Made by a program: the position numbers and the translations under genes. DNA of 64,000 nucleotides from Palsa-147 sp049279675 (GTDB taxonomy: Bacteria > Acidobacteriota > Terriglobia > Acidiferrales > UBA7541): positions 4,064 to 68,063 of the forward strand of contig JBAPOP010000007.1 in NCBI GenBank assembly GCA_049279675.1, written 5' to 3'. Positions 1-8,239 of the stretch are shown here, in pieces. Each line of letters starts with the position of its first letter. Within the stretch, counting starts at the first letter, position 1. The notes below the pieces were generated by a model. That model saw only the letters and a list, made by a program, of their open reading frames with translations, was not told the DNA's origin and did no database searches.

Positions 1-527
1 AATCCTGAATCGTCCGCCACTCCCGGCACGGACTTATACGCGCGCTCGATCACCCAATCTTCGTACGTCTTCAATTCTTGCGGCGTGCGGTCCGGGCTTT
101 CGATCACGTAGCGATAGACGAGGTTTGACGGACTCGAAAGCGGCGCCAGACTGCCCGTTACTCCCGGTGGCAGCGTGGCATCTGAGAGCCGCTCAAATAC
201 AACTTGCCGGGCGAAGTAATTGTCCGTGTCTTCCTGGAACGTCATGATGACGTCCGATAAGCCATAGAGCGAGATCGACCGCATGAACTCCATGTGCGGC
301 ACGCCGTTCATCTGCAATTCGATCGGCAGCGTGACCAGCCGTTCGGTTTCTTCGGCGGCGTGCCCGGGCCATTGCGTGATGATCTCGACAAGCGGGGGCG
401 AAAGATCCGGGTAAGCGTCCACGGGCATGCGCTGAAACGAAATCGCGCCTGCGACGATCACAAACACCGCCACCATCAGCACCAGGAAGCGCTGCCGGAG
501 AGCGAATTGAACGATGTGATGAATCAT
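1..527 (-). CDS. Heavy-metal RND efflux pump, CusA/CzcA-like (N-terminal part, cut by window edge)
   Basis: Reverse-strand reading from the ATG at 527 gives MIHHIVQFALRQRFLVLMV, a first transmembrane helix, then the periplasmic start typical of CzcA/CusA pumps (RMPVDAYPDLSPP, WPGHAAEETERLVTLPIE, GVPHMEFMRSISLYGLSDV). These inner-membrane trimers use the proton gradient to export metal cations through an adaptor and an outer-membrane channel, both encoded just upstream (545-3036). About 175 of an expected ~1030 residues are inside the window; the rest lies beyond position 1. The metal cannot be told from this part. The family call is firm; the exact substrate is unknown. Confidence 0.9.
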   Translation of the reverse strand, partial: MIHHIVQFALRQRFLVLMVAVFVIVAGAISFQRMPVDAYPDLSPPLVEIITQWPGHAAEETERLVTLPIELQMNGVPHMEFMRSISLYGLSDVIMTFQEDTDNYFARQVVFERLSDATLPPGVTGSLAPLSSPSNLVYRYVIESPDRTPQELKTYEDWVIERAYKSVPGVADDSG

Positions 528-544
528 CTAGAGACTTCGCCCTC

Positions 545-1777
545 TCAGCGCTGTAGCGAATTCTGGAATTGCAGGAAAAGACTGCCGTCGCTCACCACCC
601 GGTCGTTCGCTTGCAGCCCGGTGAGGATTTGCGTTTTGCCGTCTTGGCTCTCGCCGAGCGTTACGTTGCGCCTGGCAAACTCATTGTTCCCGGTCTGCAG
701 GTAAACGTACGGCATGTTTTGGTCGTCACGCAGCACGGAAAAATTGGGAACGAACATCGCATTTGGAATTACGCCGGCTTGAACCTCCGCCGTCACGTAC
801 ATCTCTTTCTTCAGGCGCTCACCGGGATTGGAGGCTTCGATGCGTGCCTGGAGCGTGCGCGTGTTCGGATCGAGCGCGGCAGAAATGTATTCGATCTTGC
901 CGTGCACAGCGCCGGGATACGATTCATTGTCAATCGTCACCGGGTCGCCAACGTGAACGAACGCGACATCCTTCTGGTAGACGTTCACGAGAATCCACAC
1001 CGAACTCATATCCGACAGCGTGAAACACTGTGTGGCTCCGGGCGCCAGCAATTGCCCCACCGAGCACTCACGGTCCACCACTTCTCCGGCTACCGGCGAG
1101 AACAGCGGAATTTCCGCCGATGGAGCCTTACTCACAATTGTTTCCGGGTCGGGTATGCCGAGGATGCGAATGGCGTCCGCGCTGGATTCGAAGTCCGCCT
1201 GCGCCTGCGTGCGATTCGATTCAGCTTGCTCGAGGTCAGCCTGGGCTATCGCGCCGTGTGCGAACAGATCCTTCGCGCGGACGTAGGATTTGTCCGCGAG
1301 CTGAAAGGCATCACGCGCCTTGATATAAGCTGCGCGCAAAAGAGAGTAGTCCGGGCTGGCAATGTAGAGCATCGGCTGGCCGGCCCGCACGTGCTCACCC
1401 GGCGCAACCACGACGCGGCTAACCGGCCCACCCACCTGCGTGATCACAGGGGTGGTCTTGAAATCGTTGTACTCGACCGCGCCAGTCAATCGGAGGGTGC
1501 GCGCCAACCGTCCCTGCTCGACCGGCACGACCTGAATGTGAGACATCTGGTCGGCAGGCAATGAAAACAATTCCGCTTTGGCCTCCGGGCTTTCCGCCGT
1601 CGAGAACGACGTCATCTTGCTGGCTTTTTCTCCCGCGCCTCCGCAACCGGCCAACGCCAGGGCCGCGGCCAACGCCACGCCGCTCATTCGCATAACGCCC
1701 GTTCCGCGTGAGCTACGCAACGATTCGCCGCATACGCTTTCGGAAATTCCTATGGCAGATCCCTTGTGCGTGTTCAC
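545..1777 (-). CDS. RND efflux periplasmic adaptor (CusB/CzcB, HlyD family)
   Basis: The protein has the adaptor layout: lipoyl-like half (EYNDFKTTPVITQVGGPVS, PGEHVRAGQPMLYI), a coiled-coil hairpin around residues 145-200, the second lipoyl half (PLFSPVAGEVVDRECSVGQ), then beta-barrel and membrane-proximal domains. A lipoprotein signal ending LALAGC begins at the internal Met codons 1693/1687. The frame is open back to a GTG at 1777, which overlaps the upstream stop (GTGA) and has AAGGA seven bases before it. So the start is ambiguous: coupling favours 1777, signal-peptide geometry favours 1693. It bridges the inner pump (1-527) and the TolC-like channel (1774-3036). Confidence 0.9.
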   Translation of the reverse strand: MNTHKGSAIGISESVCGESLRSSRGTGVMRMSGVALAAALALAGCGGAGEKASKMTSFSTAESPEAKAELFSLPADQMSHIQVVPVEQGRLARTLRLTGAVEYNDFKTTPVITQVGGPVSRVVVAPGEHVRAGQPMLYIASPDYSLLRAAYIKARDAFQLADKSYVRAKDLFAHGAIAQADLEQAESNRTQAQADFESSADAIRILGIPDPETIVSKAPSAEIPLFSPVAGEVVDRECSVGQLLAPGATQCFTLSDMSSVWILVNVYQKDVAFVHVGDPVTIDNESYPGAVHGKIEYISAALDPNTRTLQARIEASNPGERLKKEMYVTAEVQAGVIPNAMFVPNFSVLRDDQNMPYVYLQTGNNEFARRNVTLGESQDGKTQILTGLQANDRVVSDGSLFLQFQNSLQR

Positions 1778-1793
1778 GGCAGATTCCTTGTGC
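1754..1793. repeat. Short tandem duplication at the tolC-adaptor gene junction
   Basis: The 16-mer at 1778-1793 (reverse strand GCACAAGGAATCTGCC) recurs at 1754-1769 with one mismatch, 24 bases apart. The first copy supplies the AAGGA site before the GTG at 1777; the second is followed by ATA rather than a start codon. The unit length is a multiple of three, so the frame is kept. Confidence 0.7.
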
Positions 1794-3036
1794 CGACGGC
1801 CTCTCGAAGTTGCTCAACGGCGGTTTGATAGGACGCGAGCGCCTGGCGATACGCGAGTTGAATGGCGCGATAACTTCGCTCGGCATCGAGAAAATCAAGA
1901 AGGCTTGCGGCGCCGCGCTTGTAGGCATACTCGCTGATGTCGCGCGATTGCTGTGCCTGATCGAGATAGCCGCCGCGATACAGCTGAACGATCTGATCGT
2001 TCGTTTGGAGCCCCTCGTAGGAATCGGCGACGTCGGTCAGCACCTGTTCCTGTGCGGCCTTCTGGCTCTCCTGCGATTGCGTGATGGCAAACCGCGTTCG
2101 CGCGATTTCGCCCTGATTCCGATCGAAAATGGGGAGAGGCATGCTCGCGAAGAGCGAAACGGCATTTGTGCCTCCCGTGTGGCTGTAATCCGCGGTTGCT
2201 GTGATGTCGCGCTTTCCGATGGCCTTCTGCAATTCGTACTGGCTTTGCGCTGCCGTCACGCCCTGCACTGCCGCGCGCAAGTCAGGCCGTTGCTGGATGG
2301 CGAGAGCTTCAAGGTCGTCGCGCTTCGTGTGGACCGGCTGGTAATCGAGCTCTCCGGCCACGTCGTAATCCGCGGAGACGGATTCAAATCCGAGCGTCTG
2401 GCGAAGAGAGATCAGCGCTTGCACCCGCGCAAGTTGCGCTTGCGAAAGGTCCGTCTGAAATTGCAGGAGCTGCAGCTTGATCTTGAGCAGGTCTGCTTCG
2501 CTCATGTCGCCGTCTTTGTAGCGCGTCTCGCTGATGTCCACCGTGTTCTGAAAACTTTTCAGGTCCTGCTCGGCGAGAGCGAGTGTGGATTCCGCAAGTT
2601 GCACGTTGATGAAGTCGGAGGCGACGAGAAACGTCAACGCGCGCTCGTTGTCGGCGACCTGCGATGTTGTTACTGCGGTTACATCCTTCGCCGCTTGCAG
2701 CCGGTGCTGCCGCTTTTTTCCGCGCTCAAAGAGATAGCTGAGGCCGATGTCGAACTGCGCGTTTTGGTCGAAATAATCGGAATTGACAGACTGGAAGGGC
2801 AGGAACTGAGCGTCCGCGCCCAGCACGGGATCCGGCCGCAAATTGGCGGTAATTTCCTCTGCCTGGCTTTGCTGGATCGTCGTGCGCGCCGCCAGGAGCG
2901 TGTGATTGTGCTGCAACGCGAGCTTGATCGCGTCGTCCAGGCTGATGCGCACCGGACCAGAGCTTTGTGCCGCGGCGATGCCCGCCCATAGCAGCAAGGC
3001 AGATAAGACTGAGAAATAGCAAATTCGTGAACGCAT
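1774..3036 (-). CDS. TolC-like outer-membrane efflux channel (CusC/CzcC type)
   Basis: Starting at the ATG at 3036 the protein opens with a signal peptide (MRSRICYFSVLSALLLWAG, cleavage near AAAQS) and continues as an outer-membrane efflux protein of about 420 residues: ISLDDAIKLALQHN at the N-terminus, two long alpha-helical halves with repeated LRxTLGFES/DLRAAVQGV type motifs, and SYRAIQLAYRQALASYQTAVEQL near the end. The frame is also open to a TTG at 3051, but GGTGGTG before 3036 and the signal peptide favour the ATG. Its stop overlaps the adaptor start, so the two are probably translated together. Confidence 0.9.
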   Translation of the reverse strand: MRSRICYFSVLSALLLWAGIAAAQSSGPVRISLDDAIKLALQHNHTLLAARTTIQQSQAEEITANLRPDPVLGADAQFLPFQSVNSDYFDQNAQFDIGLSYLFERGKKRQHRLQAAKDVTAVTTSQVADNERALTFLVASDFINVQLAESTLALAEQDLKSFQNTVDISETRYKDGDMSEADLLKIKLQLLQFQTDLSQAQLARVQALISLRQTLGFESVSADYDVAGELDYQPVHTKRDDLEALAIQQRPDLRAAVQGVTAAQSQYELQKAIGKRDITATADYSHTGGTNAVSLFASMPLPIFDRNQGEIARTRFAITQSQESQKAAQEQVLTDVADSYEGLQTNDQIVQLYRGGYLDQAQQSRDISEYAYKRGAASLLDFLDAERSYRAIQLAYRQALASYQTAVEQLREAVGTRNLP

Positions 3037-3113
3037 AACACCACCGTTCAAATGAAAATCGGAAGAGAGTGGATCAACGCGCCGAACGCGGCGCAGGGAA
3101 AAAGTACAGAAGT

Positions 3114-3401
3114 TTACGCGGAGGGAGGTGCGCGAGCGGGTACGCGGCGGGAGCGAGGTGCTGGCTCAGGCGAAGGCTTCAATACTTCGGCACTCGAACT
3201 GATCGGCATGAGCAGAGGCAGACGATTGCCCGCAAGCGGCTTCTCGATCGGTTGATGATTGAAATGGCAGATCGGGCAGGTGCTCTCAGAATTTGAATCG
3301 TGATGGTGCCAGACGTTGCCCAGCGTGGTCGTGATGACGAGAAGCGCCACGAGCGCCAGGGGCACGATCAGATAGCGAGTATATTTGCTAAAGGGCTTCA
3401 C
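3114..3401 (-). CDS. Small membrane-anchored Cys/His protein heading the efflux operon
   Basis: This 95-residue protein starts with GTG at 3401, has one strong membrane segment (residues 10-28, LIVPLALVALLVITTTLG) and then a likely metal-binding stretch, WHHHDSNSESTCPICHFNH (residues 31-49), holding five His and two Cys. The tail is Pro/Arg/Ala-rich. Its position as first gene of the RND efflux operon, 77 bases before the TolC-like gene, supports a role in periplasmic metal capture or sensing; that is inference. I recognise no named family with confidence. No Shine-Dalgarno site is visible before the GTG. Confidence 0.65.
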   Translation of the reverse strand: MKPFSKYTRYLIVPLALVALLVITTTLGNVWHHHDSNSESTCPICHFNHQPIEKPLAGNRLPLLMPISSSAEVLKPSPEPAPRSRRVPARAPPSA

Positions 3402-3515
3402 GTTTTTACTACTGTTACCGACAGGGCCTAAACCATTGTATCGGAGATGCCTTACCGAACGGAAACGTTGTGTTTGCTTCGATACTCGCCAGGCACATTG
3501 GGCAGGATGCGAGAA

Positions 3516-3794
3516 TCAGGCCGTTTGCTCGAGCGTCTTTTCCACCATCGCCACGCATTTTTCCACGCGCTTGCGCAGCGGCCCTTCGATCGCTTCCTGC
3601 CGCTTCTTCAGCGTGTGAAGTTCGTCGGCGATATTGAGCGCGGCGAGAACGGCGACGCGGACCGAATCCACCGTGCGCGTGGCTTCCGCCACCGAGCGCA
3701 TCTTCTCATCCACAAACGCCGCGAGTTCCTTCAAGTACTCTTCGTTCTCATCCGCTTGAACGTTGTAACTCTGATTGTAAATCTCGATCTTCAC
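3516..3794 (-). CDS. zapA: Cell division protein ZapA
   Basis: The 92-residue protein fits ZapA in length and pattern: an N-terminal beta-strand start (KIEIYNQSYNVQADENEEYL), KELAAFVDEKMRSVAE, AVLAALNIADELHTLKKR, then a C-terminal coiled coil. ZapA binds FtsZ and cross-links protofilaments in the Z-ring. The start is GTG at 3794 with AGAGG just upstream. It is the last gene of the infC-to-pheT run, a pheT-zapA linkage also seen in other bacteria. The gap to pheT is 123 bases and shows no clear promoter. Confidence 0.9.
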   Translation of the reverse strand: MKIEIYNQSYNVQADENEEYLKELAAFVDEKMRSVAEATRTVDSVRVAVLAALNIADELHTLKKRQEAIEGPLRKRVEKCVAMVEKTLEQTA

Positions 3795-3917
3795 AGGAGC
3801 CTCTCTTCGGCTGAGCCACGTGTATTCTGCGGCGTCGCGTCTTGAGTGACAAGCAGAAACCTGCGGTTCCGACTACGCTTTTGAATACGGCTCGCAACGG
3901 CAGTTTCCCCAGTGAAT

Positions 3918-6002
3918 CTAGCTCGCGCGGAGGGAGGCGCCGAGCGATTTTTCGAGCGCGGCCACGATTCTCGACGAAAAATCCGTGAGCTGCGCATCCG
4001 TGAACGTCGCTTGTGCGCTCTGGAACGTTACTCGAACGAGAAGCGAATATTTTCCGGCGGGAACGTTCTTGCCGCGGAACAAATCCACCGCTTCTATCCG
4101 CGCGACCTCGGGAATCTGCAACGCTCGAATCGTTTCCTGCACTTGCGAGAATTTGATTCCATCCGCGAGCAGTAGCGAAAAATCGCGCTCGACCGCCGGA
4201 AAACGCGGCAGCGGCTCGTACCGCCGTGAAGCTCGAGTTCGATCGATCGCATCCAGCAGCGGCTCAAGCGCGAGATCAGCCACAAATGCATCCGTACGCA
4301 ATTTGAACGCTTCCGCAGGCTTCCGCCCTATCTTTCCCGCCACGCCAAGTGCTCCCTCGGCACCGCCGAGAGAAATTCGCCCGGCAGCGGAGTGCGAGAG
4401 CCAGTTCGGAACTCCGGAATCCCACGCGAAGCCACCGGCAAGCTCGCCAATCCGGTCGAGATCGCCCTTCAGGTCCGCGAATTCGAATTCGCGCGCTCCT
4501 TCGTGAATGCTTTTCTCTCTCGCATCGCCCGTCGCACCCAACGTGAGAACGCGCGTCTCCACCGGCTGCCCATTCTTAATTGCGTAAGTCTTGCCGATCT
4601 CGAAGAGGCGCAAATTGCGCTGGCCGCGATTCAAGTTCCATTCGAGCGTGGCAAGCATGCTGACCGCGCCCGAACCGCGCAGCGTCGAAGCTTCTTCAGA
4701 AAGCGGATTCGCGATGATCGCCGGCGTCACGCCCTCCGGCCGGAACAATTCATCCAGCTCTTTATTCACAAGCGGGACCGCGACAATTTCTTCGTAGCCC
4801 AGGCCGATCAATCGTTGGCGAAGCAGATCCTCCGCACCCGCGTGCGGCAATCGCGCAGCCGGCTGTTTCGACGACGGCATTCGCGGCGGAAACTTGTCGT
4901 AGCCGTAAATTCGGGCGACTTCTTCGACGAGGTCTATCTCGCGCGTCACGTCGCGCCGCCACGAAACCGTGTGGCACTCCCATGCAGCCGTCAACGATCC
5001 ATCGCGGCCGCGATTTTCGTCCGCGCGCACAAGCTGAAATCCGAGCGCGCCGAGAATTCCCTCAATCTCGCGGTCCGGCGCATCCGCGCCCATGACGCGC
5101 AGAAATTCCGTGCGCGTCAGTTCCAACTTTTTCTGCGATTCGGGACTTGGATAGACGTCCACCACGCCCGCCAGGATCTCGCCGCCGCCAAGTTGCTGTA
5201 TCAATTCCGCCGTCCGTCGTGAAGCCAACTCCGCCATCTCGATATCCGCGCCACGCTCGAAGCGCATGGAAGCTTCAGTGCGCAGCCCCAAAGTTTTGGA
5301 AGTCCGGCGAACGGTAATCGGATCGAACCAGGCAGCTTCGAGGAGAATATTTCGCGTCGAGAATCCAATTTCACTTTCCGCGCCGCCCATCACGCCGCCG
5401 ATTCCGACGGCGTGCGCCGCGTCGGCAATGACGCACATATCTTTCGTGAGCGTGCGCTCGACGCCATCGAGTGTTCGCATTTTTTCGCCAGCCCGCGCCC
5501 GGCGAACGACAATCCGGTTCTCCGCCAACTTATCGAGATCGAACGCGTGCAATGGGTGGCCCAGCTCGAACATGACGTAGTTCGTCGCGTCCACCACGTT
5601 GTTGATCGAAGCGTGGCCAAGCGCTTCGAGCCGCTGGCGAAGCCAATCCGGCGAAGGCTGCACTTTCACGCCGCGCAGAACTCGCGCCGTGTATCGCGCG
5701 CACAAATCCGGAGCTTCAATTCCGACGCGCGCGGCCTTCGATACGGCTTCGGTCGATTCCACAAGCTTCGGCTTCACCGCTTTCAGCGACACGCTGTACA
5801 GCGCGGAAATTTCGCGCGCGATGCCGTAGTGCCCGAGGCAATCAGCGCGATTCGACGTGAGCTCCGCGTCGAGGACCGGTCCGGCCACGCTCTCTTCAAT
5901 AGCATCCACCGCCGTCCCCGATAGCGAAAGCCGCGTGCGCAACTCCGCCGGCGTCGCCGTAACGTCGACAAATTCTTTCAGCCAGTTGTAGAGAACTTTC
6001 AT
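3918..6002 (-). CDS. pheT: Phenylalanine--tRNA ligase beta subunit, short form
   Basis: Recognised by SNRADCLGHYGIAREI (B1 domain), the B3/B4 editing region (ARYTARVLRGVKVQPSPDWL, NVVDATNYVMFELGHPLHAFD), the B5 domain (ITVRRTSKTLGLRTEASMRFERG), and the C-terminal ferredoxin-like anticodon-binding domain (FPAVERDFSLLLADGIKFSQV). At 694 residues it is roughly 100 shorter than the E. coli or Bacillus proteins. The missing part is the N-terminal OB-fold tRNA-binding domain: the text runs directly from SGTAVDAIEE to AELTSNRADC. It works as an alpha2-beta2 enzyme with PheS (6701-7789). A methyltransferase gene separates the two. Confidence 0.95.
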   Translation of the reverse strand: MKVLYNWLKEFVDVTATPAELRTRLSLSGTAVDAIEESVAGPVLDAELTSNRADCLGHYGIAREISALYSVSLKAVKPKLVESTEAVSKAARVGIEAPDLCARYTARVLRGVKVQPSPDWLRQRLEALGHASINNVVDATNYVMFELGHPLHAFDLDKLAENRIVVRRARAGEKMRTLDGVERTLTKDMCVIADAAHAVGIGGVMGGAESEIGFSTRNILLEAAWFDPITVRRTSKTLGLRTEASMRFERGADIEMAELASRRTAELIQQLGGGEILAGVVDVYPSPESQKKLELTRTEFLRVMGADAPDREIEGILGALGFQLVRADENRGRDGSLTAAWECHTVSWRRDVTREIDLVEEVARIYGYDKFPPRMPSSKQPAARLPHAGAEDLLRQRLIGLGYEEIVAVPLVNKELDELFRPEGVTPAIIANPLSEEASTLRGSGAVSMLATLEWNLNRGQRNLRLFEIGKTYAIKNGQPVETRVLTLGATGDAREKSIHEGAREFEFADLKGDLDRIGELAGGFAWDSGVPNWLSHSAAGRISLGGAEGALGVAGKIGRKPAEAFKLRTDAFVADLALEPLLDAIDRTRASRRYEPLPRFPAVERDFSLLLADGIKFSQVQETIRALQIPEVARIEAVDLFRGKNVPAGKYSLLVRVTFQSAQATFTDAQLTDFSSRIVAALEKSLGASLRAS

Positions 6003-6020
6003 GTCAGCGATAAATCCGAA

Positions 6021-6704
6021 TTACTTCGTTGCCACGCCCGCGATGTGCGGGCCGATCAGCGGCAGCGGCACTCGAAAATGCTCCATGCAAACTTCAGAAA
6101 ACCCGGCATTTTCTATGGCTTTCCACGTTTCGCGATCCGGGTGGCAGCCATCGGCGAAGTACGACGAAAAAGGCGCCATCCAACGCTGCCATTGCCGCGT
6201 ACCGGAGCCGTCGGTGGCCGCGACGTGCTCGAGAAAAACGAAGTCTCCGCCCGGCTTCAAGACGCGCCGTATTTCCCCCAGCGAGGCCGCGACGTTCTCG
6301 ACAGAGCAAAACACCAACGTGCTCACGATCGAGTCCACGCTGCCGTCGGCGAAATCAAGGTGGTCGGCGGATCCCTTCCGAAGCTCCACGTTCATCCCCA
6401 GCGCGCGCGCCGTGCGTTTGAGATACGGATGCATGTGCGGATTCGGCTCGATTCCAATCCAGCGAACGCCGAGCCCGTAATATTCCAAATTCGCGCCGGT
6501 TCCCGGACCGATCTCGACGATCGTTCCGCTCAAGTTGCGAAGAAGCTCGCGCTTGCGAGTCGCAACTGCACGCTCGTGGGGTGCCTTGCAATTCGCCACC
6601 AACCACGCAAACGCGCGTTTGCGAATTCCTGCGTGGACTTGGACTGGTTCAGCTGTCACGGTGCCCTCCGGGAGGTTCGTGATCGTGGGTGTGTTGAGCG
6701 TCAT
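6021..6704 (-). CDS. Class I SAM-dependent methyltransferase (METTL7/UbiE-like)
   Basis: The 227-residue protein carries a clear Rossmann methyltransferase core: motif I VEIGPGTGANLEYYG (residues 82-96), an acidic end of strand two (IGIEPNPHM), DFADGSVDSIVSTLVFCSV (motif IV) and EIRRVLKPGGDFVFLEH. The C-terminal VAATDGSGTRQWQRWMAPF and GCHPDRETWKAIENAGF resemble small METTL7-type enzymes acting on small molecules or thiols; the substrate is not predictable. The ATG overlaps the pheS stop by four bases and the stop lies 18 bases before pheT, so it is co-translated inside the pheST pair. Confidence 0.85.
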   Translation of the reverse strand: MTLNTPTITNLPEGTVTAEPVQVHAGIRKRAFAWLVANCKAPHERAVATRKRELLRNLSGTIVEIGPGTGANLEYYGLGVRWIGIEPNPHMHPYLKRTARALGMNVELRKGSADHLDFADGSVDSIVSTLVFCSVENVAASLGEIRRVLKPGGDFVFLEHVAATDGSGTRQWQRWMAPFSSYFADGCHPDRETWKAIENAGFSEVCMEHFRVPLPLIGPHIAGVATK

Positions 6705-7789
6705 GGAAATTGGCGCAGGAAACGAACGTCATTCTGAAAAAATGCCTGCAAATCCGTGATGCCATAGCGGAGCATCGCCAGGCGATCGACCCCCATTCCA
6801 AATGCGAATCCGGAGAGGCGCTTCGGGTCGTATCCCACGAAGCCATACACCGCGGGATTCACCATTCCCGAGCCGAAAAGTTCGATCCAGCCGGAAAATT
6901 TGCATGTGCGGCAGCCGCTTCCTCCGCAGACGTGGCACGATACATCCACTTCCGCGGAAGGTTCGGTGAATGGGAAATAGCTCGGGCGCAAGCGCGTTTT
7001 CACCTTTGGCCCCAGCAGCGCGTGAACGAAGTAGTCCACGACGCCGCGAAAATCGCAAAACGTGATGTCGTAATCCACCGCCAGGCCTTCGAGCTGATGA
7101 AAGATGAAGCCGTGCGTGGCATCGGGATTGTCGCGGCGATAGACCTTGCCCGGCACGATGATCCGCACCGGGGGCGGCTGCTTCTCCATGGTGCGAATCT
7201 GCATGGGCGACGTGTGCGTGCGCAGCAAATGCCCGCCGGAACCTTCGATATAGAACGTGTCCATGTTGTCGCGCGCGGGATGATGTTCGGGAATGTTGAG
7301 CGCCTCGAAATTGTAGTAAGGCGTCTCCATCTCCGGCCCTTCGACCAGACTGAAACCGATCGCAAGAAAAATTCGCTCGAGTTCTTCGTAAGTTTGGCGA
7401 ATGAGATGTGACGTGCCAACGGGCGGTTCGATGCCGGGGAGTGAAAGGTCAATCTGAGGGCCGGTCTCGAGATCCGCGACTGAACTCTTGGCGGCTTCGA
7501 CCGACGCGTCGAGCGCCGTACGGAGTTGATTGAGGCCCGCGCCGATAAGTTTCTTCACGTCCGGCGGCGCCTGCTTCAACCAGTTCTCGGAGATCCGCGA
7601 ACAGATTCCGTCGCGTCGCCCGAGCCACTTAACGCGGAACGCTTCGAGCGATTCGGGCCCATGTATCTGCGCCGTTTCCGAATCTGCAGCCGACCGTAGT
7701 TCCTGAAACAGTCGGTCCACATCCGTTTGCGAGCACACCTCGAGCTGATCGACACGCAACGTGGTCTTTTGGAGGACGTCCGTTGCCAT
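6701..7789 (-). CDS. pheS: Phenylalanine--tRNA ligase alpha subunit
   Basis: Class II synthetase signatures are present: GTSHLIRQTYEELERIFLAIGF, motif 1/2 region ETPYYNFEALNIPEHHPARD, LLRTHTSPMQIRTM, PGKVYRRDNPDATH, and motif 3 FAFGMGVDRLAMLRYGI at the C-terminus. The N-terminal ~90 residues form the tRNA-binding coiled coil. A CxxCxGxGCxxC insert (CHVCGGSGCRTC) before the last domain is seen in other PheS proteins. It charges tRNA-Phe as an alpha2-beta2 tetramer with PheT. It lies 75 bases downstream of rplT. Confidence 0.96.
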   Translation of the reverse strand: MATDVLQKTTLRVDQLEVCSQTDVDRLFQELRSAADSETAQIHGPESLEAFRVKWLGRRDGICSRISENWLKQAPPDVKKLIGAGLNQLRTALDASVEAAKSSVADLETGPQIDLSLPGIEPPVGTSHLIRQTYEELERIFLAIGFSLVEGPEMETPYYNFEALNIPEHHPARDNMDTFYIEGSGGHLLRTHTSPMQIRTMEKQPPPVRIIVPGKVYRRDNPDATHGFIFHQLEGLAVDYDITFCDFRGVVDYFVHALLGPKVKTRLRPSYFPFTEPSAEVDVSCHVCGGSGCRTCKFSGWIELFGSGMVNPAVYGFVGYDPKRLSGFAFGMGVDRLAMLRYGITDLQAFFQNDVRFLRQFP

Positions 7790-7824
7790 TTCCGGCAGCC
7801 TCGGTAATTTTCTTTCCTGCGTGT

Positions 7825-7850
7825 CAGGGCGTTGCTTTCGCCTCGCCCTG
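7825..7850 (-). other. Hairpin between rplT and pheS
   Basis: CAGGGCG (7825-7831) pairs with CGCCCTG (7844-7850) around a 12-base loop, in the 75-base gap before pheS. No U-tract follows on the minus strand. It could tune rplT/pheS expression or mRNA processing; the function is unproven. Confidence 0.4.
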
Positions 7851-7864
7851 TCCGTGCAGCAAAG

Positions 7865-8239
7865 CTAGCGCTTGGCAGGCGCTGCGGGGAGATGCGACTT
7901 CGCCGTTTCGACGAGTGCCTTGAATCCAGCCGCGTCGCTCACCGCCATGTCCGCCAGGATCTTGCGGTCGAGTTCGATCCCGCCGACCTTCAACCCGTGA
8001 ACCAACTGGCTGTAAGAAATCCCGTTGTTTCGCGCGGCGGCGCCGATGCGCTGAATCCACAGCGTGCGGAAATCGCGCTTTTTCGTCCGGCGGTCGCGGA
8101 AGGAATAGCGCAGCGAGCGATTCACCGCTTCCTTCGCGGACCGGTACAGCTTGCTCTTGGTTAGGAAAAAGCCCTTGGCATGTCTTAGAAGCTTTTTGCG
8201 CTTGGCGCGCCGCTTCGTACCGCGTTTTACACGAGGCAT
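7865..8239 (-). CDS. rplT: 50S ribosomal protein L20
   Basis: The 124-residue basic protein matches L20: MPRVKRGTKRRAKRKKLL, a long basic N-terminal extension, RYSFRDRRTKKRDFRTLWI, IGAAARNNGISYSQLVHGLK and ELDRKILADMAV. L20 binds 23S rRNA early in large-subunit assembly and in other bacteria represses its own operon. The start is an ATG at 8239 with AGGAG nine bases before it. It is separated from rpmI by an unusually long 316-base spacer. Confidence 0.97.
   Translation of the reverse strand: MPRVKRGTKRRAKRKKLLRHAKGFFLTKSKLYRSAKEAVNRSLRYSFRDRRTKKRDFRTLWIQRIGAAARNNGISYSQLVHGLKVGGIELDRKILADMAVSDAAGFKALVETAKSHLPAAPAKR

Noticed and set aside
1708..2991. Long plus-strand frame of 427 codons over the TolC-like gene
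   Set aside because: It is the antisense of a clear efflux protein and has no domain of its own.
3402..3515. Possible 6S RNA downstream of zapA
   Set aside because: Too short (114 bases) and lacks the long hairpin with a central bubble.
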